64,000 nucleotides of DNA from Nocardioides lacusdianchii (GTDB taxonomy: Bacteria; Actinomycetota; Actinomycetes; Propionibacteriales; Nocardioidaceae): assembly GCF_020102855.1 (NCBI RefSeq), contig NZ_JADHZD010000010.1, forward strand, positions 1 to 64,000, given 5' to 3'. Under the pieces are notes generated by a model. That model was not told where the DNA came from and did no database searches. It worked only from the letters and a program-made list of their open reading frames with translations. The stretch's first letter is position 1, and each line of letters begins with the position of its first letter. Both the position numbers and the translations under genes were made by a program. Shown one piece after another: positions 8,919-16,308 of the stretch.

Positions 8919-9263
8919 ATGTCCCTCGTGTCTACGGGGAAGCGGGCGGGTTCGCGCAAGGGTGCTCCCCAGCCCCGCACCCTGAACCGCTCGGCGCTCC
9001 TCATCGGCGCCGCGATCACGCTCTGCGTCGTGGCCTGGGGCTACCTCGTCTACGCCGCCATCGACTTCGGTACGGCGGCGCGCGGGGGCTCCGGCACCTC
9101 GGCCTGGGCCTTCATGGCGCTGGCCTGCCTCGGCGCGATGGCCTGCCTCTTCGCCGGCCTGCTCCTGGTCGCGCGGTTGATGCGAGCGCTCGGGATCACC
9201 GCCCCTCCCCCGTCCGACGACGCTCCTCCCCGGCCGGTCGGCGGGAAGCGCGCGGCGCGCTGA
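8919..9263 (+). CDS. Small membrane protein, two predicted helices
   Basis: A 114-residue protein of unknown function. A basic N-terminus (KRAGSRKGAPQPR) precedes a first hydrophobic helix at about residues 29-50 (SALLIGAAITLCVVAWGYLV) and a second at about 63-88, then a proline-rich tail ending in basic residues. The ATG at 8919 is chosen over the in-frame upstream ATG because coding character begins there; a GTG at 8928 is an equally plausible start. It is divergent from nrdR and converges on the PQQ-propeller lipoprotein gene. I do not recognise a family. Confidence 0.6.
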   Translation: MSLVSTGKRAGSRKGAPQPRTLNRSALLIGAAITLCVVAWGYLVYAAIDFGTAARGGSGTSAWAFMALACLGAMACLFAGLLLVARLMRALGITAPPPSDDAPPRPVGGKRAAR

Positions 9264-9275
9264 GCTCCTGACTCG

Positions 9276-9322
9276 GATCGTGGAGTCCGTGGGTCGCTTG
9301 GCGGGTCGGGAGCTCCACGATC
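9276..9322. terminator. Inverted repeat between convergent genes
   Basis: GATCGTGGAG (9276-9285) and CTCCACGATC (9313-9322) are perfect complements 27 bases apart. They lie in the 63-base gap between the small membrane gene and the lipoprotein gene, which converge. It is probably a bidirectional terminator. No T run is seen. Confidence 0.5.
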
Positions 9323-9326
9323 AGCC

Positions 9327-10841
9327 TCAGTCCAGGCCGTACGCCACGACCTTGCCGGGCATCGACACGAACCGGGTCTGTCCGGTTCCGCTGAGCGCGG
9401 ACGCTCCAAACACAGACAGGTCGCCCCCGGTCACCCTTCCGTCGCGATCACAGGTGGCGTAGAGCGTTCCGGACACGCGCTTCTCGCCGTACGCCTTCAC
9501 CATGTCGCCGCCCGCAGGGCACAGCAGCACCGTGTCGGCGTCGACACGCTCGAGGGCGCCTGACCGCTGGTCGAGCGCGACGGGACCGTCGTCGCTCGGG
9601 AGCACGACGCCGTACGGCGCGAGCGGGGCACGGTCGCGGACGTACGCCCGCTCCGCATCCTTGCCATCGAGGGCGTAGGTCCAGCCGACATCGCCGGTGC
9701 GCGGGTCTACCCCCTGCAGCTCGACGACCAGGTCGTCGTAGGTCGGCTCCTCGCCCTTGCGGTCGACACGAGATCCTCCCACCACGCAGAGGGTTCGGGC
9801 CTCGCTCTCGTCGACCGACCGTACGAGCGAGCACCACGGGTCTGCGCCCGCGAGCGTCCAGAGTCGCTTGCCGTCTCGGCCGTCGAGGCCGGTAGTGGAG
9901 TAACGGGACGCATAGTCCACGCGCACCTGCTTGCCCTGCTCGTAGCGGCGCGCGAGCCCGGCCGGGAACGGCCTGCCCAACGAGCCGACGTAGACGTTCG
10001 CCTCCTCATCGTGCTGGAAGCTCCACCCGTACTTCGACTCGACGCCATCAGCGACCAGCACCGAGACGGACTGCGTCCACTCCGTCCGCCTCGTGCCGGG
10101 AAGCCGGGCGAGTGTCGCGAGCCGTCCTTCCCCGCGGACGTACAGGTCAGGGTCGCCGACTCGCAGCGCACCCTCCTGGAGCGTCTTCTCCAACGTGCGG
10201 CCGGACTCGAGGTCCCAGCGCGTCGGAGCGTTGCCGGGAACGATGTCCCGGTAGGTGCCGAAGGGACTTTCGACCATCGCTCCCGGCCTGCTCTCGCGAC
10301 CTGACCAGCACACATCGTGACCATCCGAGCAGGCGTCATAGTCGTCGACTGCAGTCGGCGTGCTCGAGACGATGGCGCCGGTCCTCACGTCCACCGCGAC
10401 GAGAGCCGGCCCCGCAGCGTCGAGGTCGTACCGACGCAACAACGCGAGGTGCCGACCGGCGTCGGTCTCCGTGGCCCGGGGCGTCATCGCCATGCCCACG
10501 GGCATGCCGCCCGGGTGGAACGGCATCCGAAAGTTCGTACGACCTGTTTTCGCGTCCAGGCTGACCAGCTGGACGGCGCCGCGCGGGGCCTTCGACAGCA
10601 CCAGGAGCGCAGGGCCGGCCTCGACCGGTTGTCCGATCGCGTCGAGCTTCGCCGTCCAGACGATCTCGGCAGGCGCGGCTTGGGAGGCTGACGGCTCCGC
10701 CACTGCGTTCGCTGCGGGGTTCGTCCCGCCGGCACTTCCCTCCTGCGTCGTCTCGTCGCATCCCGACAGGCAGGTGACTGCCAGGAGTGCGGCGACGACA
10801 AGCGCGACCGTCGCATGCTGCGGGCGTGCAGAACCAAGCAT
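9327..10841 (-). CDS. Lipoprotein with PQQ-like beta-propeller repeats
   Basis: A 504-residue secreted lipoprotein. The signal peptide ends in a lipobox (LSGC, lipidated C28). The mature part shows the recurring pattern of PQQ-type propeller blades: 'LVSLDAKTGR', 'VAVDVRTGAI', 'TTGLDGRDGKRLWTLAG', 'LQGVDPRTGDVGWTYAL', 'ALDQRSGALERV'. No PQQ-dehydrogenase catalytic residues are recognisable, so a binding or scaffolding role on the outer face of the membrane is more likely than an enzymatic one. It is the last gene of a three-gene minus-strand operon (DUF6318 lipoprotein, PKD protein, this), starting 27 bases after the PKD gene. Four internal cysteines could form disulfides. The operon's job is unknown. 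Confidence 0.75.
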   Translation of the reverse strand: MLGSARPQHATVALVVAALLAVTCLSGCDETTQEGSAGGTNPAANAVAEPSASQAAPAEIVWTAKLDAIGQPVEAGPALLVLSKAPRGAVQLVSLDAKTGRTNFRMPFHPGGMPVGMAMTPRATETDAGRHLALLRRYDLDAAGPALVAVDVRTGAIVSSTPTAVDDYDACSDGHDVCWSGRESRPGAMVESPFGTYRDIVPGNAPTRWDLESGRTLEKTLQEGALRVGDPDLYVRGEGRLATLARLPGTRRTEWTQSVSVLVADGVESKYGWSFQHDEEANVYVGSLGRPFPAGLARRYEQGKQVRVDYASRYSTTGLDGRDGKRLWTLAGADPWCSLVRSVDESEARTLCVVGGSRVDRKGEEPTYDDLVVELQGVDPRTGDVGWTYALDGKDAERAYVRDRAPLAPYGVVLPSDDGPVALDQRSGALERVDADTVLLCPAGGDMVKAYGEKRVSGTLYATCDRDGRVTGGDLSVFGASALSGTGQTRFVSMPGKVVAYGLD

Positions 10842-10868
10842 GTCTCCCCCGAGAGTGATGGTTGATGT

Positions 10869-11669
10869 CTAGCGAATGACGAGCTGCGGCAGCGCCTCGA
10901 CGACCTCGAGGTCCTGGGTGGCGCCTGTGACCCAGATGGTCGACGGGATGGCCTCGGGCGGACCGCCGTCGACCGTGAAGCTCGCATCGCCGTACTGCGT
11001 GTCCACGCTGACTGCGACCTTGTCCGTCTGGTCGTAGACGTGCGAGACCTCGAGGGACGGGTACGGCGCGCCTGGAGTCTCGGTGACCATCGACGTGCCG
11101 TCGCCGAAGTTCCAGCGGTAGGCGATGGGGCGGGCGCTGACCACGACGTTGGACTCGACGAGGTTCACCGAGATGGAGGTGGCCTCAGAGTTGGTTGTGT
11201 AGAAGTTCGACTCAAGGTTGACCAGCGTCTTGCCTCCGGGGGGCTGCACCACGAGCGTCGAGGCGGGCCAGCTAAGGCGCTCGAACGCCTCGAGCACGAG
11301 CGCCCGGACTGGCGGCGGGTCGTCGACGAGCTCCTCCTCGCCTGCGCTCAGGCACGCGGTGCCGTCGTTCTGCCCGTCGCGGAATACGACGTACCTCGTG
11401 CCGGGTGCGCCAGCGGCCGTGGTGCATTCAGCCGGATTGAAGCAGATGCCCTCAGGGTTTCGTCGGCCGTCCTTGCAGATCTGGCGGACGCTCCACTTGG
11501 CGGTGGGGTATTTCGTCTTCTCGGCCTGCAACTCAGACGAGGACTTGTCGCAAGTCTGCGATGCCACAGTCAGGTCCGCTTCCGCGCTGCAGGCGAGCGC
11601 CGGACTCGCTGGCAGGAGAACCAAGCTGGAAACCAGGAGCGCCAATATTGCGGCAGCACGACCGTTCAT
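10869..11669 (-). CDS. Secreted PKD-domain protein
   Basis: A 266-residue exported protein. The N-terminal 25 residues are a signal peptide with an ALA cleavage motif (ASPALA). The first part of the mature chain has several cysteines and no recognisable fold. Residues about 165-240 are a PKD beta-sandwich with the hallmark 'YRWNFGDGTS' and a terminal 'VSHVYDQTDKVAVSV'. PKD domains mediate protein or carbohydrate contacts outside the cell. Its ATG overlaps the stop of the DUF6318 gene (ATGA), so the two are translationally coupled, and the PQQ-propeller lipoprotein follows. This layout suggests a surface complex of two lipoproteins and one soluble secreted protein. That is inferred from gene order. 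Confidence 0.78.
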   Translation of the reverse strand: MNGRAAAILALLVSSLVLLPASPALACSAEADLTVASQTCDKSSSELQAEKTKYPTAKWSVRQICKDGRRNPEGICFNPAECTTAAGAPGTRYVVFRDGQNDGTACLSAGEEELVDDPPPVRALVLEAFERLSWPASTLVVQPPGGKTLVNLESNFYTTNSEATSISVNLVESNVVVSARPIAYRWNFGDGTSMVTETPGAPYPSLEVSHVYDQTDKVAVSVDTQYGDASFTVDGGPPEAIPSTIWVTGATQDLEVVEALPQLVIR

Positions 11670-12187
11670 TCCGAAAGCTCCCGACTCTCAAGAACATGCC
11701 ACGAGTCACCGACGGGCTCCAGCACGATCAACTGCACCACTCGCCCGCCCGCGAGCTTCTTCCACGGTCCTTCTGCTGACTCCCGGTAGCGCGTGGGCGC
11801 GGAGTCGACAACGAACCGATAGGTATGCGCGCTCGGCTTTCCCTTGGGCGCAAGTTCAAGGATGGTCCACCCGTCCCACTGCACCGTGCCGCCTGCGCTG
11901 TAAATCCGATCGACAGTGTCGGCGATGTTCTTGCAGTCGTCACAGTTTGGACCCATGGCTAGGAAGTCCTTGGTATCCCCCGTCTCGAACATCCGCCTGT
12001 CCTCTTCCACCCACCGCCGGATGAAGTCCTCCGCGCTCTCCGCCTCCACCGTCTCCGACGCAGTGGGCGTCGGGGACGAGGACGGCGGCGGGTCGGGCAT
12101 CTTGGGCTGGGGCTCGGGGTCGTCCGAGCAGCCCGCCAGGAGGAGGGGTACGACGGCGGTGAGCGCGAGAGCGCGGCGTACGTGCAT
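11666..12187 (-). CDS. DUF6318-type lipoprotein
   Basis: A 173-residue lipoprotein with lipobox LLAGC (C20), then a Pro/Ser/Thr-rich linker of about 25 residues and an alpha+beta domain. The domain resembles actinobacterial DUF6318: 'EDFIRRWVEEDRRMFETGD', 'MGPNCDDCKNIADTVDRIYSAGG', then beta strands ending 'GDSWHVLESRE'. The CxxC in NCDDC may be redox-active or structural. It is the first gene of the operon with the PKD and PQQ-propeller proteins. The family name is from memory and the function is unknown. The promoter should lie in 12188-12290, where no clear elements stand out. Confidence 0.68.
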   Translation of the reverse strand: MHVRRALALTAVVPLLLAGCSDDPEPQPKMPDPPPSSSPTPTASETVEAESAEDFIRRWVEEDRRMFETGDTKDFLAMGPNCDDCKNIADTVDRIYSAGGTVQWDGWTILELAPKGKPSAHTYRFVVDSAPTRYRESAEGPWKKLAGGRVVQLIVLEPVGDSWHVLESRELSE

Positions 12188-12293
12188 GAAGGAGCCTTCC
12201 CGAGAACTACGTCAGCATTCGGGAAACTACCCAGTTCAGCTCTCCTCGAACCACCCCTGATCGCAGATCTGTGGACAACCCACCCGGCCCGGC

Positions 12294-12374
12294 TTGTGCG
12301 GTCACCGTGGTGCGGATCCCGAACCACGGCTACCGCACAACGGTCAAAGTCACCGGGTAGCCGGGGATCCCGAC
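12294..12374 (+). repeat. 81-nt palindromic element, copy 1
   Basis: First of three ungapped 81-nt copies in the window (others 33601-33681 inverted, 34716-34796). Arms TTGTGCGGTCACCGTGGT and ACCACGGCTACCGCACAA pair except at two central positions, with an 11-nt loop, followed by a conserved 34-nt tail ending GGGGATCCCGAC. By direct count it matches copy 3 at 66 of 81 positions. TGTGGACAA, a DnaA-box-like 9-mer, sits 15 bases upstream. It lies in the 309-base gap 12188-12496, which otherwise holds only the terminator at 12411-12442. Confidence 0.85.
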
Positions 12375-12410
12375 GACGAGCGGCACCCCGAGAGACACCA
12401 ATAAATGACG

Positions 12411-12442
12411 CCGAGGGGCGGGCCACCAGGCCCGCCCCTCGG
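12411..12442 (-). terminator. Terminator of the LysM gene
   Basis: A perfect 14-bp stem (CCGAGGGGCGGGCC / GGCCCGCCCCTCGG) with a 4-nt loop, 55 bases beyond the LysM stop. On the minus strand it is followed by CGTCATTTATT, moderately T-rich. It is the strongest intrinsic-terminator candidate in the window. Confidence 0.75.
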
Positions 12443-12496
12443 TCTTCCCCTTGTTCCACCAGCCGGGGTCGAAGCGGCTGATGGAGGCCTCACGCG

Positions 12497-12847
12497 TCAG
12501 TCGGAGACGACCGGGACGCGGAGCTTCTGGCCAGCCGAGAGGCTGGCGGACTCGAGCGCGTTCAGGCGCTCGATCTCGGTCATCATCGACCGGACGTCGC
12601 CGTCGGTGGCGACCTCGCTGGCGATCCCCCACAGGGTGTCGCCGGGGGCGACCTGGACGACCTCGGTGGGCGCGGGCTCACCGGCCGAGCCGGTGCCGAC
12701 GGCACCGCCCGCCAGCATGAACGCGACAGCCAGGACGAGGAACAGCGAGGTCACGAAGACCACGAGGCGACCGCGACGGGTCAGGCGCACCGTCGAACGG
12801 ACGGGGGCGGAAGTGGTGAAGCTGGGGGAAAGGCTGAGGGTGCTCAT
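12497..12847 (-). CDS. SOS-induced LysM membrane protein, division-inhibitor-like
   Basis: A 116-residue protein: basic cytoplasmic N-terminus, one transmembrane helix (about residues 28-50) and a C-terminal LysM domain (about 62-113, 'VQVAPGDTLWGIASEVATDG ... LSAGQKLRVP'). The start has an ideal AGGAGG. It lies between nrdR and lexA, the place of Rv2719c in Mycobacterium tuberculosis and, functionally, of yneA beside lexA in Bacillus. Such proteins halt division during the SOS response. Several LexA-type half-sites and two near-consensus LexA boxes lie 105-175 bases upstream, supporting SOS control. The role in division is inferred from position, topology and operator sites. Confidence 0.85.
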   Translation of the reverse strand: MSTLSLSPSFTTSAPVRSTVRLTRRGRLVVFVTSLFLVLAVAFMLAGGAVGTGSAGEPAPTEVVQVAPGDTLWGIASEVATDGDVRSMMTEIERLNALESASLSAGQKLRVPVVSD

Positions 12848-12882
12848 GATGTGGCCTCCTGGGGAAGATCAGCCGGTTGGTG

Positions 12883-13020
12883 TCGAACGAATGTCTAGTG
12901 GGACCCACCGACAGTGGCCCTGAAGCCGCCGCGGTGTCGATCAGACGTTCGATCGAACATGTGTACGACGGTAGAGCACCTGTTCGAACAGGTCAAGCAC
13001 CCGCACGAACATTTGTTCGA
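12883..13020 (-). promoter_or_regulatory. LexA operator cluster upstream of the LysM gene
   Basis: Two near-consensus LexA boxes, TCGAACATGTGTACGA (12953-12968) and ACGAACATTTGTTCGA (13005-13020), flank a perfect 16-bp palindrome ACCTGTTCGAACAGGT (12978-12993). GTTCGATCGAAC (12947-12958) overlaps the first box, and a lone TCGAAC half-site is at 12883-12888. This is a dense cluster for a single gene. The 375-base gap 12848-13222 otherwise contains only the short coding relic ending at 13200. Confidence 0.75.
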
Positions 13021-13134
13021 TGCCTGGATCGCACGAGAGGCGCGAGTCCAACGGACCCCATGAGCCGCCCAGCCGGAACGTGAGGCTGTCGAAGCTGCCG
13101 CCGAAGACCGCCGCGCAACCACGGCGTTCTGGCG

Positions 13135-13200
13135 ATGAAGCTCGGCTTCGAGAAGTACTTCCTGTGGAAGATGAAGCACGGCCAGGTGCGCCTGCCCTGA
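13135..13200 (+). pseudogene. C-terminal coding relic
   Basis: The plus strand reads as a plausible protein C-terminus, MKLGFEKYFLWKMKHG then QVRLP and a TGA stop, with strong amino-acid bias unlike random GC-rich frames. No matching upstream body is present. It ends 22 bases before the converging SDR gene. It may be what remains of a gene removed when the SOS operator region and the SDR gene came together. The family is not recognised. Confidence 0.35.
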
Positions 13201-13222
13201 GCACGCACGACCGGAGAAGGGG

Positions 13223-14005
13223 TCAGCGCTTCTTCATCGCCCGACGGCCCTGCGCGGCGAACAGCACAGCCGCATGCTGGGCGGACGCGGGGCTGAGCAT
13301 GGCGCCGCGCATCACGCCCGCGCGCCAGCCCGGCATCGTACGGACCACCCGGCGCGAGCCGACGAGGGCGACGGCGGCCTCGGCGACCTCGGCCACGCCG
13401 AGGATCCGCCCGCCCGAGTGCGTCAGCTGCGAGCCCATGCCTGCAGGGTCCTGCGCGGCCAGCATCGCGGTGTCGACGCCGTCGGGGCACAGCGCGTGCA
13501 CCCGCACCCCGCGCGGCGACTCCGCGTTGACCGACGCCGACAGCGAGACGACCGCGGCCTTCGTGGCGGCGTACGCGCTGTAGCCGGGCACCGGGCCGAG
13601 GCCGGCGAGCGAGGCGACGTTGACCACGTCTCCCCCGCCCGGGCCGAAGGTCGCCAGCGCGGCGCGGCAGCCCCACATCGCGCCGAGGACGTTGACCTCG
13701 ACGAGGCGGCGGACCTGGTCGTCGGAGAGCGAGGCGAGCGTGCCGTCGTCACCGACGCCGGCGTTGTTGAACCACGCCACGAGCCGCCCGTGCCCCGACG
13801 CTTCGGCGGCGACGGCGCGGTGCGCGTCCGGGTCGCGTACGTCCATCGCGACGCCGGCGGCGGCACCGATCTCCGCGGCCGTCGCAGCAGCGGCGTCCGC
13901 GTCGAGGTCACCGACCACGACCCGGTGCCCGCGCGCCACCATCAGCTCCGCGATCCCGCGCCCGATCCCGCGGGCCCCGCCCGTCACCACGCACGACGTC
14001 GTCAT
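13223..14005 (-). CDS. Short-chain dehydrogenase/reductase
   Basis: A 260-residue classical SDR. NAD(P)-binding motif TGGARGIGRG (residues 8-17), an acidic residue after beta-2 (GDLDAD) favouring NAD(H), NNAG near 80, the catalytic Ser in 'VVNVASLAG' and YxxxK in 'YSAYAATKAA'. The usual C-terminal 'P.G.v.T' segment reads CPDGVDTAM. The substrate is unknown. It is divergent from lexA, with the lexA LexA box only 26 bases from its start codon, so it may be SOS-controlled. The C-terminus after residue 215 is long and basic (GRRAMKKR). It is absent from the equivalent lexA-LysM interval in Mycobacterium, so it is an insertion in this lineage. Confidence 0.88.
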   Translation of the reverse strand: MTTSCVVTGGARGIGRGIAELMVARGHRVVVGDLDADAAAATAAEIGAAAGVAMDVRDPDAHRAVAAEASGHGRLVAWFNNAGVGDDGTLASLSDDQVRRLVEVNVLGAMWGCRAALATFGPGGGDVVNVASLAGLGPVPGYSAYAATKAAVVSLSASVNAESPRGVRVHALCPDGVDTAMLAAQDPAGMGSQLTHSGGRILGVAEVAEAAVALVGSRRVVRTMPGWRAGVMRGAMLSPASAQHAAVLFAAQGRRAMKKR

Positions 14006-14030
14006 CCATGGAGAGTAGCGACACGCGGCT

Positions 14031-14046
14031 TCGAACAGGTGTTTGA
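14031..14046 (+). promoter_or_regulatory. LexA box between SDR gene and lexA
   Basis: TCGAACAGGTGTTTGA matches the actinobacterial LexA-box consensus (TCGAAC-N4-GTTCGA) with one change. It lies about 87 bases before the lexA start and 26 before the divergent SDR start, consistent with lexA autoregulation and possible co-control of the SDR gene. Confidence 0.8.
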
Positions 14047-14132
14047 TCCTCGGGCCCCGGGAGGACTACGGTGATCGCACCAGCCACCCCATCGCCCACG
14101 AGGTGGCCACCCGCGTCGAGAGGTTCCACGAG

Positions 14133-14855
14133 ATGGCCAAGTCAGAGGACAAGAACGTCATCGAGATGCCCGACGGTCCCCCGGACGCCACCGGCCTGAC
14201 CCCGCGCCAGCAGCGCGTGCTCGCCACCATCAAGGACTCGATCGAGACCAAGGGCTACCCGCCCAGCATGCGCGAGATCGGCCAGGCCGTCGGCCTCACG
14301 TCCTCCTCCAGCGTCGCGCACCAGCTGCGCGTGCTCGAGGGCAAGGGTTTCCTCAAGCGCGACCCCAACCGCCCCCGCGCCCTCGAGGTCTTCCTGCCCG
14401 AGGTGATGGCTGCGCGCCGCTCGATGTCCAGCGGCGAGGAGTCGAGCGTCGACGAGACCGGCATCGGCGACGTCGTCCCGACCGCGGTCAACATCCCCGT
14501 CGTGGGCCGCATCGCGGCCGGTGGGCCGATCCTCGCCGAGGAGCAGGTCACCGACGTCTTCCCGCTGCCCAAGCAGCTCGTCGGCGACGGCACCCTCTTC
14601 CTCCTCGAGGTCTCCGGCGACTCGATGGTCGAGGCCGCCATCTGCAACGGCGACTACGTCGTGATCCGCCAGGAGCAGACCGCGACCAACGGCCAGATCG
14701 TCGCGGCGATGATCGACGGCGAGGCGACCGTCAAGACCTTCCAGCGCAAGGACGGCCACGTCTGGCTGCTGCCGCACAACGCCGCCTACGACCCGATCCC
14801 GGGCGACAACGCCACCATCCTCGGTGTCGTGACGGCAGTGCTGCGCAGCCTCTGA
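14133..14855 (+). CDS. lexA: SOS repressor LexA
   Basis: A 240-residue repressor and self-cleaving serine protease. The N-terminal winged helix-turn-helix spans residues about 25-90 ('[20 protein letters not shown]', '[12 protein letters not shown]'). The cleavage-site region reads '[10 protein letters not shown]', with Ala-Gly as scissile bond. The catalytic serine is in '[11 protein letters not shown]' and the lysine in '[11 protein letters not shown]'. The ATG at 14133 is preferred over an upstream in-frame start at 14043, which would run through the operator; GAGAGG lies upstream of it. RecA-stimulated self-cleavage would release the LysM gene and lexA itself. Confidence 0.97.
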   Translation: MAKSEDKNVIEMPDGPPDATGLTPRQQRVLATIKDSIETKGYPPSMREIGQAVGLTSSSSVAHQLRVLEGKGFLKRDPNRPRALEVFLPEVMAARRSMSSGEESSVDETGIGDVVPTAVNIPVVGRIAAGGPILAEEQVTDVFPLPKQLVGDGTLFLLEVSGDSMVEAAICNGDYVVIRQEQTATNGQIVAAMIDGEATVKTFQRKDGHVWLLPHNAAYDPIPGDNATILGVVTAVLRSL

Positions 14856-14874
14856 CAACCAGCCCGGGTGCACG

Positions 14875-16101
14875 ATGGCTGGCATGAGCCAACTCCAGGA
14901 TTCCTACGACTACGTCATCGTCGGTGGAGGTGTCGCGGCCGCCAGTGCGGTCTCCGGCATCCGGTCGGAGGACGAGGGCGGCAGCATCGCCGTCATCGGC
15001 TCCGAACCCGCCAAGCCGGTCTACCGCCCCGCCCTGTCCAAGGACCTCTGGCTCAAGGACGACGCCACGCTCGCGGGCAACTCGCTCGCCGGTGACCTCG
15101 AGGACGACGACCACGTCGACCTCGTCACCGACACGACCGTGACGGCGATCGACCCCGACGCCCACGCCGTACGCCTCGCCGACGGCAGCAGCATCGGCTA
15201 CGGCAAGCTGCTGCTGGCCACCGGCGCCGAGCCGCGCGTGCTCGCGCTCGACCCCGGCCCGCGGGTCGTCTACTACCGCACCGCCGCCGACTACGAGCGG
15301 CTGCGCGCGATCGCGGAGAAGGGCAGCCACGTCGCGGTCGTCGGCGGGGGCTACATCGGCTCGGAGATCGCCTCCGCGCTCGTGCAGAACGACGTCGCCG
15401 TCACCCTCGTGCTCGACCAGGAGGACGTACAGGAGCAGATGTTCCCGCGCGCGCTCGCCGCCAGCCTGACCAAGGCCTTCGCCGACCGCGGCGTGACGAT
15501 CGTGCACGGCTCGGTCGAGCGCGGCGAGGACACCGGCGACGGCGTACGGATCAGGCTCGACGACGGCACCGACGTCGCGGCCGACGCAGCCGTCATCGGC
15601 GTCGGCGTGCTCCCGCGCACCTCCCTGGCCGAGGCCGCCGGCCTCGAGGTCGACAACGGCATCGTCGTCGACGACCACCTGCGCACCAGCGCCAACGACG
15701 TGTACGCCGCCGGTGACGTCGCGTCCTACCCCGACGCCCTGCTCGGGCGCCGTCGCGTCGAGCACGTCGACCACGCGGAGAAGTCCGGCGAGCACGCCGG
15801 CAAGGTGATGGCAGGCGCCGACGCGGCCTACGACTACACCCCCTTCTTCTGGTCCGACATCCTCGACGCGGGCTACGAGGCGGTCGGCGAGACGTCGAGC
15901 AGCCTCGACATGGTCGAGGACTGGAAGGACGGCGAGATCGGCACCGGTGTCGTCTACTACGTCGGCTCCGGCCAGGTCCGCGGCGTGCTGCTGTGGAACG
16001 TCTGGGACAGCGTCGACCAGGCGCGCGAGCTCGTCGCGGAGACCGGCAAGGAGCCGGTGGCGGACCTGGAGTCGCTGCGCGGGCGGATCGCGTTCGGGTA
16101 G
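14875..16101 (+). CDS. FAD-dependent pyridine nucleotide-disulfide-type oxidoreductase
   Basis: A 408-residue flavoprotein of the ferredoxin-reductase/apoptosis-inducing-factor-like group. The N-terminal FAD dinucleotide-binding motif is 'DYVIVGGGVAAASA', the second NAD-binding motif 'VAVVGGGYIGSEIA' lies near residues 155-170, and 'VYAAGDVA' near 280 is the second FAD contact. The C-terminal 110 residues form the usual interface domain. There is no redox CxxC, so it is not a thioredoxin- or lipoamide-type enzyme; electron transfer between NAD(P)H and a ferredoxin or quinone is likely. It starts 19 bases after lexA, so read-through is possible. The start may instead be the ATG nine bases further (MSQLQDS). 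Confidence 0.85.
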   Translation: MAGMSQLQDSYDYVIVGGGVAAASAVSGIRSEDEGGSIAVIGSEPAKPVYRPALSKDLWLKDDATLAGNSLAGDLEDDDHVDLVTDTTVTAIDPDAHAVRLADGSSIGYGKLLLATGAEPRVLALDPGPRVVYYRTAADYERLRAIAEKGSHVAVVGGGYIGSEIASALVQNDVAVTLVLDQEDVQEQMFPRALAASLTKAFADRGVTIVHGSVERGEDTGDGVRIRLDDGTDVAADAAVIGVGVLPRTSLAEAAGLEVDNGIVVDDHLRTSANDVYAAGDVASYPDALLGRRRVEHVDHAEKSGEHAGKVMAGADAAYDYTPFFWSDILDAGYEAVGETSSSLDMVEDWKDGEIGTGVVYYVGSGQVRGVLLWNVWDSVDQARELVAETGKEPVADLESLRGRIAFG

Positions 16102-16107
16102 GTCTCA

Positions 16108-16279
16108 CTGGTTTCGAGGCTCGTCGCTGGCGCTCCTCGCACCTCAACCAGCGAAACTCAGTGTCCGCTGGCGCTCCTCGCACCTCAACCATCAAAACTC
16201 GGTGGTCCGATGCGCTCCTCGCACCTCAACCATCGAAACTCGGTGGTTGAGGTGCGAGCGGAGCGAGCCTCGAAACCAC
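16108..16279. repeat. Tandem array of REP-like units with inverted ends
   Basis: Three direct units share GCTCCTCGCACCTCAACCA. The second and third (16162-16202, 16203-16243) are each 41 nt and nearly identical. A fourth unit (16244-16279) is inverted. The outer ends TGGTTTCGAGGCTCG and CGAGCCTCGAAACCA are perfect 15-nt complements, so the whole 170-nt stretch can fold back. The same unit occurs inside nrdJ. It fills most of the gap between the flavoprotein and sulfotransferase genes. Confidence 0.85.
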
Positions 16280-16308
16280 ACCGGCGCGCACGCGGTAGCC
16301 TCGCGGCG

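Noticed and set aside
13021..13583. 187-codon plus-strand frame overlapping the relic and SDR gene
   Set aside because: Antisense to the SDR over most of its length; only the separate 21-codon relic frame resembles protein.
16162..16243. Short CRISPR-like array
   Set aside because: Two near-identical 41-nt units without distinct spacers and no cas genes; it is a tandem REP-type repeat.
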